Assembly: GCA_009792885.1 (NCBI GenBank)
Contig: WMCF01000003.1
Coordinates: 17,012,297-17,076,296 of the forward strand
Source: Eremophila alpestris peregrina
Lineage: Eukaryota; Chordata; Aves; Passeriformes; Alaudidae
DNA: 64,000 nucleotides
Reading direction: 5' to 3'
Part shown: positions 1-10,799 of the stretch, one piece after another
Numbering within the stretch: the first letter of the stretch is position 1
Layout of the letters: every line of letters begins with the position of its first letter
Notes under the pieces: generated by a model
Database searches by the model: none
Told to the model about the DNA's origin: nothing
Seen by the model: only the letters and a program-made list of their open reading frames with translations
Position numbers and translations under genes: made by a program

Positions 1-392
1 AGCAGCCTTGGCTGTGCATCCCTCCCCAGGCTGGGTAGAGCTGTGCACCAGCAGTACAGCACAGGGCAGAACAAGTAGCAGTGAGTGTAGGACTGGGCTT
101 TGCTTTTACCAGTTCCCATGAAACTGGAGAAAGGAAACATCTTCACAAAACAGGGTCCCAGGGCACAGCCTTGAGTGATAGCCACTGGACATTAAGCACA
201 ACTCCTCCTTGCCAAACCACTTTCCTGGGGCAAAACTGCAGGCCCATGAAGTTCTAGAGGCTCACCCCACCTCCCTCGTCAGGAGAGCCTTGTGCCCTGC
301 CCGGGGAAAAGCCCCTGTCCCTCACTCCCAAAGAAACCATTCTAGGACACAGCTTACAGCTCTGGATTTCTTCTGTTTGTCCCTCCCTCCAG

Positions 393-443
393 GGAAAGTC
401 TCTGGCAAGCAAGCGCCTCACGGGCCTGATGCAGTCCTCCTGA
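393..443 (+). CDS. RGS6: RGS6 terminal coding exon (last 16 residues)
   Basis: This is the last coding exon of regulator of G-protein signalling 6, an R7-family RGS protein. R7 proteins pair with G-beta-5 through a GGL domain and speed GTP hydrolysis on Gi/o alpha subunits. A pyrimidine-rich stretch ending in CAG (about 371-392) is a strong splice acceptor. The frame that begins at 393 with a whole codon reads GKSLASKRLTGLMQSS and then TGA at 441-443. From memory, the C-terminus of vertebrate RGS6 is GKSLAGKRLTGLMQSS after a valine, which differs at one residue. The DEP, GGL and RGS domains lie left of the window. RGS6 is known for alternative C-termini, so other last exons may exist. The peptide is short, but the match, the acceptor, the stop, the downstream AATAAA and the neighbouring DPF3 gene all agree. 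Confidence 0.87.
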   Translation, partial: GKSLASKRLTGLMQSS

Positions 444-905
444 CGGCTCCAGCCGACCGCCCCGCGGGAGAGACACCGGGGACCACTGCCGGGGACGGGG
501 CATTTCAGGGAGAGCAGGTCCCTGCAGGGGAGACAGCCTGAGCAAGTGGAAGCAGAGAGCCACACGCCAGTGCACCTCTCTTCACAGTTTACACCAACAC
601 TTCCCTGTCTGCACAGCTCCTTAAAGGACACTGAGCTCTGTGCAGGTACTTTGTTTCCAGCTGAGGTTTGGAGGAGCACAGTTCACCACACACAGGAGAT
701 CGTCAAGGCGAGCGCTTGCTGTCTTGTTATTTAAGGAAACAGACCCAACCACAGCTTGGAGAAAGAAGAGCTGAGAGAGATCAGTGATTTTCCACATCTC
801 TTTTCTCCCTGGCACAAACGTGACTGTAATAAGATGGCGCCGCAATCTCACTTACTCCCTTTCATGTGGCCGTCTGGATCCAATAAAATATCTGCTGGAA
901 GCTGC
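444..905 (+). other. RGS6: RGS6 3' untranslated region (end approximate)
   Basis: This follows the RGS6 stop codon directly and runs to the region just after the AATAAA at 882-887. It is about 460 bases and richer in GC than the flank beyond it. It contains the core AAGATGGCGCC at 832-842, which resembles a YY1 site, though its position in a UTR makes that meaning doubtful. The exact cleavage point cannot be read from sequence. Confidence 0.65.
882..887 (+). terminator. Poly(A) signal AATAAA, probable RGS6 3' end
   Basis: This is a canonical AATAAA about 440 bases after the RGS6 stop. A T-rich stretch (about 960-990) lies downstream, slightly far for a typical downstream element. It is the first canonical hexamer on the + strand after the stop codon. 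Confidence 0.6.
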
Positions 906-1080
906 TTCTCCTTCTCACAAAATCCCAAATGCATTTCTCCTGCAGATTCACTGACTTTAACTTTGTTTTTCTTTCCTATGTTTTTCCTCCTTTAAAGCAG
1001 TGAAAAAACAAAAAAGGCACTCTTTAAGTTTAGCACTCGTTGTCCTTCCAATAGCATGTAGCATGTCCAGAGATGATGGC

Positions 1081-1136
1081 CAGATCCTCAGCTGAAGGCA
1101 GGAGAGCAGGAGTTGTTTTCATCACCTGAGGATCTG
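1081..1136. repeat. 11-bp perfect inverted repeat
   Basis: CAGATCCTCAG at 1081-1091 is the exact reverse complement of CTGAGGATCTG at 1126-1136, with 34 bases between them. It lies about 200 bases past the likely RGS6 polyadenylation site. It could form a stem in read-through RNA, or be chance. Confidence 0.55.
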
Positions 1137-1267
1137 CCCCCTTCAGTCAGACTCTGATCCTGGTGCAAATTCTCTGACGTCGGCGGAATCGTTCTGCATG
1201 TGTTCACAGTGCAAATGTGATCAGACTCTGCCTGATGTTCACAAAGTCATGTCTGAGATGTGCAATG

Positions 1268-1304
1268 CACACACAAGCACACACAGACACACACACACAC
1301 AGAG
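1268..1304. repeat. Imperfect (CA)n microsatellite
   Basis: A run of CA dinucleotides is interrupted by AAG and AG. The longest pure part is at about 1287-1301. Confidence 0.85.
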
Positions 1305-1366
1305 TATTTTAAAGTGTGCTGGTTTATATTTTATTTAATTTTCTATTTATTTAAGATTTTACATAC

Positions 1367-1504
1367 CTAATCATTGATGGATGTGCAAGCTTTTCTCTAA
1401 GCCAACCAAACCAGACTCCAGCTCTCCAATTGAAGAGGGCCAAAATCCACTCACATTTGTCCAGGGAAAGGCAACTCTGATGTGGGCAGGTGTCAAAATT
1501 CAGC
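1367..1504 (-). other. Candidate spliced exon antisense to the RGS6 downstream region
   Basis: On the - strand a strong acceptor (CCCTCCTCTCTGTAG) precedes 138 bases that end at the donor TTAG/GTATGT. One frame is open through all 138 bases, but its peptide is not recognised and has no clear domain. One open frame of 46 codons is not unlikely by chance. If real, it is more probably an exon of a non-coding transcript than of a protein gene. Confidence 0.2.
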
Positions 1505-4034
1505 CTACAGAGAGGAGGGAATTGATGGAGATGGGACCAGCAGAAGCAGGGTGTGAATGGGCAGGGCACTGGGTGCCAGGTGACCCTCCCTGAACAGCAG
1601 CACACCCAGCTGTGATATCATGCTCAGATAACTGATGCTGCTGAGACGCATCATTCTGAGAGTGAAATTGTACCACTGGAGGAAATGAGCTTCTACTAAA
1701 ACTCATCTGACCTGCAGCCCATGAATGCAACAGCAAAAGATGACCCAGTAGCTTGTTTCAAGTTGTTGGAGGTATTGAGGTTAGGATGAGGACAAGACTG
1801 AAGTGACTTTATAATGAAATCCACTTATAATAGCTGCAGATAGGAAAATGGCCTGCATTCACATACAGTATACTATCTATATATAAAAAGAATTTCAAGA
1901 CGCAGCTGACTTAGTACCACAAAATCTCCTATATTTTGTAAGAAGTGCAGAAATGAAACATACATGAAACTAGACATTTCTTGGTCTTCTTCACACATGC
2001 CAAGGCAAATTAGCTCTTTGTACAGGTGGTAGAAATTGCTATATGGCTACAAGTCTGCATTCCTACCTAGGCAAAACCATCTAGCTAAGTAGACAGCTGG
2101 CTATCGACAACATTCACTTCTGAGGCAAGTATTATTCTAATATCTAAGGCCTATGTATGCACAAAAATATGCCAGCATAGTTTCTGTCAGAAAAAGTACC
2201 TTCCTCTCTGCCCATGACAGTTCTCATTCTGATATCTCTTTTCTTTCCTGAAGAAAAGTCCTAATATCAATTATACCTAAGGTCCATACACCTGCATGAA
2301 TGTACAGTAGAGTACTGAGTATGATGTTTGTTCTTTACACATGCCTATACCCTAAACAGTCTGCTGTCTGAGGCCTTCAGACCAAATTCATCCTACATAT
2401 ACATGACACACAAGAGAGTTCCAGGACTGCAGAATCACCATGAATGTCCCTGACATTCCTGTGGTCCCCTGACTCTGAAGACATTTGGTCCCCTCCGAAT
2501 TGTCACTTAGCTGTCCTTGCAGGACTCATTTGTCCTGTCCTCTGTTGCCCACCCAGCCGAAGGGTCCCCTTGGGAAATAGCAGGTCTTTGTGTAATATGT
2601 TCAGATGTCCATTCATGCATATGCATATGTGCCCCCTTGGTCATTCCTAGGAAAATGCAGAGGTCATCTCTTCTCAGAGCCTTGTAGATTGTGTTTTTAT
2701 CTCTGTCAAACCCACCAGGGCCATGCATCCCTGGAGCTATGTACACCCACAGCTGCTCACACTCCAAGCTACTCTACTGCCAGTGCTGCCCAGCCACAAG
2801 GCATTTCCCATGGGAGCTTTGTCTTGCGAACCCTCAAACTGGTCTGCAGAGTATTCCTGGGCAAGATGTACATATAAAACATGATACTGGTGTGCAGCAA
2901 GGAGCAGGGATGGTAAAGTGACACATATGAGTCTCTGCTTTGCAATGAGTTCCTGACACTGGAGAGGTCTCCTGGGGGAAGGATGGGGTAGCTCCACGGA
3001 GGTACTCCTCAGGTCCTGCAGCATGGAAGTACATGTGTGCAGAACTGGAGAATGCTGGCGGGTGATGGGACGGGTGGAATTCGGGTTATGGTCTGTGCAG
3101 GCAGCAGAAATGCCAGACTATAACCTGGGGATGTGCTGCTGCCCCATGAGCAATGCACTCTGCTTTGTCTTTCAGCTTTATTCCTGCAGGATGGTCATGT
3201 TGGCTGCCACAGTATTTTGCCTGTGGGGAATATTCCATGTTTGAACAGTGGAGCACATGGAGGGAATTCTTACAGAGATGGAGAGTATGCATATGGGCGT
3301 GCATCAGGGGGCCTGGATGCTGAACAGCTTGCCATTTAAATGCACACTCGTGCAAACTAATCTGCTCAGCAATGGCTAGCTGAGCGGACAGAGCTGCATA
3401 TCCTCTGGAGGGAAGAAAGCTCTGCTCCTCATTTCCTGACTAAATTTCTCCAAAACAAACATGACAGTAGACAAGGCCTCCTCCTGGGAACACACAGCAA
3501 CTGTTCTTCACATGTCTTTTACTTCACATATGGTGATACTAACATGTAACTACTTCCACATGAACCACATCCTTGAATTATTGCTTTTTAATGACCTTGC
3601 TTATTCCAAGTGATGCTACTTTTGTACACCCAACAGTATCCCATTGAACATTGCAAGCAGTAATCTGCTGCTTTATAAGTGTCCAGTGTCTTCCAACTAC
3701 CTCATCATGCTGAAGATGAGTTAGGAAATCAGCTTTCCACCTCTGTTTATGTTCTAAATGGCATCAATTCAAGGAAAGACAGACTGGAAAGCTTTTTACA
3801 ATGTCCAAGCTGTGCAAGCTAGCTACAAAACTTCCCATACTTACAGGGCTATGGCTGTGAAATATGGCTGTGCACTGTTATTTGGATAATAGAGTATCCA
3901 GAGCATTCATGGCTATTGTGGCAAAACAGCAGCAGGACAAGCACTAGGAAAGGTTCAACGAGTCAGTGCAGACAGCATTAGGCTGAAGCAAATGGATTAA
4001 TGTACTCTCAGTATAACTCAGCACTAAGATCCCA

Positions 4035-4330
4035 TAGAGTACTGTAATAAAATGGTAGCAGGGCAGCCATAAAAAGTGGCAGTAAGCTGACATAATAATA
4101 CCAGAATAAATGTAGCAATAAGGTAACACAGGCCACTGCAGTAAAGTAGCATTTTGATAATGCAGCAATAAGACACAACAGGATGCTGCAGTAAATTAGT
4201 TTGGGGAATAAGGCAGTAATAACAGCGTGTGTGGACAAACAGTGGTACATTTGTACCAGGTACTGCAGCAATAAAGATAACACAAGATGTCCAAGTAATA
4301 AGTTACTACAGTAACAACAACATGATGCAC
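4035..4330. repeat. Decayed minisatellite, unit roughly 40-50 bp
   Basis: The phrases 'GCAGCAATAA', 'GCAGTAA' and 'AACACA' recur in the same order several times, for example at 4111-4155, 4161-4200 and 4265-4310. This points to an old tandem array that has diverged. The units differ by many substitutions and small indels, so the boundaries and copy number (about five to six) are approximate. No coding role is seen. Confidence 0.5.
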
Positions 4331-4339
4331 TGTAAAGTT

Positions 4340-6635
4340 ATATCAGGATGCTTCCATGCTGCGGTCAAATCCTACAAGACATGTAGTGAGACAATGAAGA
4401 CAAAATATACCCCATTTCAGACTGCAGAACTTGAATCAGTTTTCTGCACCATAACCCAAATTCTGGAATTATCTCAGCAATACCAGTCCTCTCATTCCCG
4501 CTTTCAAGGAAGCTGAGGCAAGTGTTCCCCCACCCAGACAATTATTTTGGTCTGAAAACACAAAATTGACTCATTGTCTCTTAACTAAATTGTCATGGAT
4601 TGTGGTGAAGTTCTTTGTTTAGTCCTACTGAGGTGAAACCCTGGTGGTTTTGGTAAGTCCTTTGCCTTCAAAAGGATTTGGCTCTCTCATCTTCTGACAT
4701 GGGTGATGCTTTTAGCCTAAAATTATTTCTGTTTTGGGTGGGAGAAGGGGAAGCCAGGTACAGAACATCTGACTGTACCAGTCTGTTTCCTAAAATGCAC
4801 AAATAAATGGAGCATCCTGGAAAAGTCAAAGCAACAAGGACCAAATCTGTTCTGTCTGTCACGCACTCATGCACACAATAATAATCCTCCTGGAACCAGT
4901 GCAAGCCCTGGATGCATCCATGGGCAGGCCTTGGCTTAACCCTGTTCTCAGTGTCCCCAGCAGAGTGACAGAAGCAGTGTGTCTCTCCTTTCCTGCTTTT
5001 TCATATTTACTTTTTTTTAAAATCTAACCTCACCCTCTGTATGAAATGGTCTTGGAAAAAAACTCGTTTACCATAACACAAATATGCAGCATCATGGGCA
5101 AGGAATAGGTCTGTCCAAGGAATTTACTGTCTTTGTACTCTTCAGTAGAGGGGTAAAGCATTCTGAAAAATAACTGGCAACTGCTGTTATACTCGATAAT
5201 CATCAGGAATAAGGGTTTAGTCAGAGCATCTATGTCAACAAGGAGACTCGAGCAGAGTGTGTGTGCTGGATAACAAGATGGTCTCCTGGGAAAAGGATGT
5301 AAATAGGGCACTATTGCAGTCTTGACTAGCAAGAGCAAGCTTCACAAGTCCCATCCGATACAAATTTTCTGCTGCATCTTTCTGACCCTTTGTACAACAA
5401 CTTTGCTATCCCTTTGTGTCTTCCTCTGCCTCTAGGTGATTGCTCAGTTCAAGTTTGGAGCTGTGCTCTGATACACCTTGGCTTGGCTCTTGCCTTAAAC
5501 GCCTTGGCTTGATTTTATTGTGGTTTAATGATTAAGCAGGATTATTAAAGTAGAGCTCACAGTAGGGTAAGATAGGCTAGGTTATCATGATTACGTTGTT
5601 TAAGCTGTGAGCAATTCTGAGCTTCTCAGCACTGTTTATAACCTGAGACAGGGAACAAGCGACGTGGCTGCTCAGCAGAACAGTGAGCTGGTGAACAATA
5701 CGCTATCTTCATGCCCACACATACTTTGAACTTACTGCTGAGGAGAAATGCTTTGTAGTGAGAAAAGTAATCTCACGGCAGGGGAGAGTCAGACCTGATC
5801 AACTTTTTCATGTGGTACAGATTTTGCTTTGCCAGCCCCTAGCATCTGCAAAGCTCACAGCTAAGAGCCAGCAACCCCCTAATCCTGCTGCTAAGCTTTG
5901 GAAACAAGCTTTTCAAAGGCTGTCTTTACACAGCAATGCTATTACTTGAAGGCTTTTAATGTGAATTTATGGGTATTGCCACAAGTGTCAGTGTAGTTGC
6001 CCTCTGTATTTGCAATAGGAAATTGTGGATTCAACCCACACAGAAGGTGGATGTTAATGGGCAGAATTTAGGGATGTACCAGTGCCTTCCTGTCTGGGGA
6101 CCCAGAAGATATGCTGAAACATCTCATCTGGCAGAGGACAGCTCTCTTGTGGGCAATGGCATTGTTCCTTGGATATTGCTATCTGTCAGCAGACATACTA
6201 AACTGAGCTTCTCTCTCTCGTCTTTGGGGGCTTAAACCATGCCATCCTTACATAAAAGTAGGTGACAGCTAGCCCTGAGCAGCACCTTCTATGGGTGGAC
6301 TAGGATTTCCAGAGTGGTTGTTTCCTTTTGGATCCTCAACAATATTTCTCACGTCCATCCATGTGTGGGTTATTCCCACATGCTGCACAGCTTCACAGCC
6401 CTAAACTGTGGGCATCTGGTTCTTGCCATGTTTCTACCTGAGCCTCATGCCACGTGGATTAAGGCACACCAGATTTTAAAAAATATCAAATCACGCTTTA
6501 TACAATGCATCACTCCTCCTAAAAGCATCTGGGATTCTGTAATTTGCTTTTAGGGGATCATTTGCGGCCAAAGGAGGCACTGTGGGATTTTCCTCTGCAA
6601 GGGATAAATTCTGAAGGGCCTCCTGCCCCTGTGGT
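4340..6635. other. Intergenic DNA between the minisatellite and the CpG island
   Basis: I see no gene, RNA gene or recognisable transposable element. The DNA is AT-rich at 5480-5640, with several TTAAG/CTTAA and GATTA-type words. GC rises sharply only from about 6640. Confidence 0.5.
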
Positions 6636-6639
6636 GTGA

Positions 6640-7210
6640 CTGGAGGCAGCCAGAGCTGCTTCTCCAGCCGGCCTCTCCCGTTGCCGGCAGAGAGCAAGAC
6701 CCGGGGAGGGTGGAGGGGGCCGGGGGCAGTGCCGGTGGGTGGAGGGTTGCTCCGGAGGGCAGGTGTGCACTGTGGATCAGTGCTGCGTGTGGGGACGCGG
6801 GCACCATCCCGCAGTGCAGCCCCTGGACTGGAAGGGCAGCGGGGCCGGGGCTGGATCGCTGCCGCCGAGTGTGTGTGACCTCGCACAGGCACGGAGCCGC
6901 TGAGAATGTGGGCCGGGGCCTCCCGCGGGCAGGGCTCGCAGCCAGCTGGCCAGGCCGGGCCGGGCAGGGCCGGGCCGCAGCTGCGCCCGCCGCGGGGAGG
7001 GACCGCGCCGGGGCTCCGGCTGCTCCGCCCGCAGGCCTTAACCCTTCGCGAGGAATCTCACCTATCCAGCCGTATGGACCATGCCCCGCCGCAGCAAACA
7101 CCGAAAACAAAGGCTGCGCGCCCAGCTCTGCCCCATGCCGGGGGCTGCAAAAGGCACCTGGATTGCTGCAGCGGACGTCCGTGCTGCTCAGTGACCCTCA
7201 TCCCGCACCC
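6640..7210. promoter_or_regulatory. Orphan CpG island
   Basis: This dense GC and CpG block stands out from its AT-rich surroundings. I count about 23 CpGs in the 180 bases from 6841 to 7020. It holds GC-box-like GGGCGG/CCGCCC words and a tandem GGGCC motif at about 6950-6985. Such islands usually mark promoters, yet no annotated-type exon lies on either side. On the - strand an ATG at 7110 opens a frame that reaches the fair donor ATAG/GTGAGA at 7061. On the + strand an ATG with good context at 7081 opens a 37-codon frame. Neither peptide is recognised. The island could drive a non-coding transcript, or be an alternative or decayed promoter. The long open frames across it reflect GC richness, not protein coding. 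Confidence 0.6.
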
Positions 7211-10200
7211 CCTGGCACCCGCACCCAAAGCATGGCCCTGCTCCTCCCAAATAAGCCGGAAAGCTGCCCATCAGCAATCTGGGTGCACTGCTTCACAGGA
7301 AGACAAGACCTGTGGCTCTCAGGTTTTGAAGGTCCCAGACACAAGCAGTGTTTGCAACCCAAGCCCTCCTCACCAGCCAGGTCAGGCCGTGCCAGCAGCC
7401 CTGCTCAGGGGTTGTGCTGCTTCCCAGACCTGGAGTGTGACCCCCGATATGGGAGCTCAGAGCTGCTGGGCTTACATCCTTCAGAGCATCTCTATTTTCT
7501 GTGTGCCATTTGCCTCTGCAGGATGTGTAACTTCTGCTGGTTTTGCAGGAGGGGACCAGTACAGACAAGGGAAATCATTACCTTCCTCAACTAGACCTGG
7601 TGCTTAGTGCACACAGAGTCCATTGTTAATATCTTGGGAATCAGACTCAGAGAGTTGCAATGTGCAGTCCCTTGTCTTGCTTGACAGGCTTATTTGCTTT
7701 GTGTGTTTGCCTTCGAGCCATCCTACAGCTCTGCTCATCAGAGCATCCCTGCTCTTCCACCCATCATGCTGCCAGCACACCACATCACCATTGCCCTGGA
7801 TCTTCCCCACAGCCCCTTGCTTCAGCATCTGTGGTCCTCAGCTGCCTTTCCTTAACTCTTGTTTTCCCTGACCTCTTTTGGAGAGGCTGGTCTGTACAAA
7901 TCATGAAGGGATTGTCAAAATATTTTCCTACAAAAGCTGGCTGAGGAATCAGTCTCTTCACTAAAAGAAACACTCCTCAAGGGCCGCCTCATGTAAGGCT
8001 ACTGAGATTGCAACAGTGGGGCGAGGGGTGTGTGTACGTGGTTTGGACTCAGCCCTCTGTGAATCTCAACCCCACACTGCAATTTGGGCTGTGAGCTGAA
8101 GTGGCACATCCTGAGCTCAGGTAGTGGCAGCACCTTAGCTAAAGCAAAATTGTAGCATTTGCTTGCATACTGTATTCAGGACTGCTTGGCTGTGCTGTCA
8201 CCTCTGGGACATTTTCTTTATGTTTGTCTGTCAGTGCAGCTGCATATTTGTTCATACAGACAATAGCAGGCAAGGCCTCAAATCCTTCCCTCAGCTGACA
8301 CCTGATACCGCATGTTAGATCCTCCATGCTGGGGTACAGCCAGATTTGGGGAATGGTCTGGACAACTAACTAGAGCTTTCCACAGTCTGAAGAAAGTTTG
8401 CCTTGCCAGTTTTTTCAGCCAGCCCTGTACATATACTCCCACATCCAACACATGGGAAAAAAAAAATCTTTCTGTGCTTAGTATGATGGATGATCCAGTA
8501 TGGAACACCTACAAGCCCTATCTTGTAACTCCTGAGCTTCTGCTTGTCATGCATTTTGGATAGGTAGTAGCCTACCCAAAAATGCCTGTCTTCCTGTGAT
8601 GACCTGCCTCTGGATATGGAGATACTCTGCCTCGATGCTGAACTCCTTTGATGCACCCTGCCTTCCCCTCTGCAAAACTACCCTCACAGCCAGAGTTGGG
8701 CAGAGCTTAGCTGCCTTCTGCTATCCTTTAATTAGATAATTGTCAGAGCACAGTGAACCACAGACTTCTAAAATGTGGAAGCAGTGTTGAGAGCCATGCT
8801 AGAAAAATAGGAAATTAAATTAGTAGTGTGGGTTTTCTCTTTCTCACCTAGGGTATTGCTGACCTGATGAATATGGTAGCAATTCTGCATCACTCTAACA
8901 GTGGTTTGGGGGTGACCTTTCTTCTCATCTGCCAGGGCTTTGAGGTCTCTCATGGGTCACAGAAATGATGTGCCTGGCTGCAGGTGGAGGGACCTAGATC
9001 AGCATCATTCCTTGACTGTCAGGGCATCACTGGAGCCCACTCTTGAGGGATTTGGCCTTCCCTCCCTGACTTTCTCTTCTGACCCAGCAAGCAGTTCCCA
9101 GAAAACAGTCAAGTCACTGTGTTAAGGTGATCCCGCCCTCACTGTCTCTTTGTTTCTGGGGAGTCTTAAGCAAATCAGGTTGCAGAGTATACACAGAACA
9201 CCACAGTCTCTATGTCAAATGAAAGGACAGTCCAAATGGAGAGAGAGGGCAAGAGAGAAAGCTCTGTGTTTGCATTCATCTCTGACATGATGGATTCCTC
9301 CTTCCTGGAAGCAGCCTTCGCATAAATAAAGCCAGTAAAGGCTTTTATGCAAGAACTCCTTTCACTACCAATAGTCCTGGTGTCATAGATAATAAAAGAC
9401 CTGGCAGCTCATCTTGCACTGCTCCCTTTAATCAGCAGGATTTTCCCTACTGAATATTCACTGAGGTTGCTTTATCTAGCACACCTCTGAAACCTCCATG
9501 GATGGGACCTTAGCAGATGCCCTCAGGAACACATTTTTCAATACTTGAAACATTTACTGCAAGGGAAAAAAGAAGTCTGATATACAACATAAAATGTCAT
9601 CCCTGAGTAAGTTTAAAAACAGGGAGAGCCATCTGTAGGCCACAAATAGCAAAGGTGTTTAGCACAATAGATTTTTTCCCCCTGAGTATTTCCCTTAATA
9701 TATTTTTTGTGTAGTCTTGAGTTTATTGCACTTTATATCAACATCCATTCCTCATCATGAAAAGTGTAGATTTTTGTGGATTATCATGTCTCTTTTCAGC
9801 CTTTTCCCCACCTCAGACTGTAATGGCTGAGGCTTTTCTCATATGCCAGTTTCTCAAAGACTGCTATCGATTTTGCTGCCTTTGTCTTTCTTTAAAAGAT
9901 CACTCAGGAAAACACAGCAATGTGAAGACAGAAGGGCTGTGCTTGTCCATACGGCACAATTACCCAGTCGTTTGTGTCAGTGAGGCATCACCCTGGCATT
10001 GTGCTCTTCATGGAAAACTGCATGCATGTGTCACACATGTTGTGATGTAACATATTTGTTAAATCTATTTATTGCACATCTTTGACCACTTTACCTACCT
10101 TCATCCCACACTGCCATCTGTTTTGTGGCTACCACCCCCCATCCTCTCTCCTGAGTACCTGTGGAGGGCTGCCAGGAAAATGGTTCCTCCTTTTCTTGCC

Positions 10201-10700
10201 AAATTTGGAATTTCAGTTGCAAATTTACCCCAGCAAAAGTTGCCAAGGGGAGACAGAGTCAATGCCAAACCCACTCTAGCTTTCCTGTTGGGCACATTTT
10301 CAAATCTGTCACAGTAGCTGAAAAGGGGAGCTGACTCCATCAGCAAGGGATCATGCCCAACACTGCAAAGAGGAGTCAGCAGTTGTGCCCAGTCCAGAAT
10401 GGGCATATCATCAAAGGCTTTAAAAATGTAAAATCCACATATCTGAAAAGAATTCTATTATTGACATACATGACAATCTCAAAACCCTGCACATTTGTCT
10501 TCACAGCAACTAGTGCACCTGGCTGCAGAGTGAAGGTCTTTCTGAAAACAGTTCCAATAAAACATGTTAAAGCCATCTACATCACTCCCGGAATTGTTTT
10601 TCCACAGAAAGATCTTGTGCAATATCCACAGGGATTTTTTGGTTGCATGTAATACAACCATCCTGCAGCCATGTTAAGAGAAAGCTTTATATAACACTGC
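7211..10700. other. Intergenic DNA after the CpG island
   Basis: There is no supported gene. The first 300 bases stay moderately GC-rich and then fall to typical intergenic composition. No tandem array or clear transposon was found. Confidence 0.5.
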
Positions 10701-10708
10701 TGTGTGAA

Positions 10709-10799
10709 GTATTGACCATCATATTTGGTCAATACATATACATGCACACAAGTAGATATTTCCAAAATTAGTGGAAATATCTGCATGGACTTTCCATGC
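10709..10799. repeat. Cluster of three perfect hairpins
   Basis: Three perfect inverted repeats follow each other within 91 bases. The first is a 9-bp stem GTATTGACC (10709-10717) with GGTCAATAC (10727-10735) and a 9-base loop. The second is a 10-bp stem AGATATTTCC (10754-10763) with GGAAATATCT (10773-10782) and a 9-base loop. The third is a 7-bp stem GCATGGA (10783-10789) with TCCATGC (10793-10799) and a 3-base loop. The second and third abut. No flanking terminal repeats or target-site duplication were seen, so a transposon origin is not shown. Confidence 0.75.

Larger units (their letters stand above)
906..3980. other. Intergenic DNA downstream of RGS6
   Basis: No gene is supported here. 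The stretch contains an 11-bp inverted repeat (1081-1136), a near-CRE core TGACGTC (1175-1181), an imperfect CA repeat (1268-1304) and a possible spliced exon on the - strand (1367-1504). The remainder is ordinary low-GC DNA with short chance frames. Confidence 0.6.

Noticed and set aside
1315..1345. TGTGCTGGTTT, similar to the start of some songbird LTRs
   Set aside because: The similarity ends after about 11 bases. No second LTR, internal region or target duplication was found.
7081..7194. ATG in good context starting MPRRSKHRKQR, briefly compared with the basic N-termini of SALL/TSHZ-type zinc-finger proteins
   Set aside because: The resemblance is limited to a few basic residues. There is no good donor and the frame stops after 37 codons.
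6710..7594. Long open frame of 294 codons (+) and overlapping frames on both strands across the CpG island
   Set aside because: Several frames on both strands are open together, as expected in GC-rich DNA with few stop codons. The peptides are rich in Ala, Gly, Pro and Arg and show no domain.
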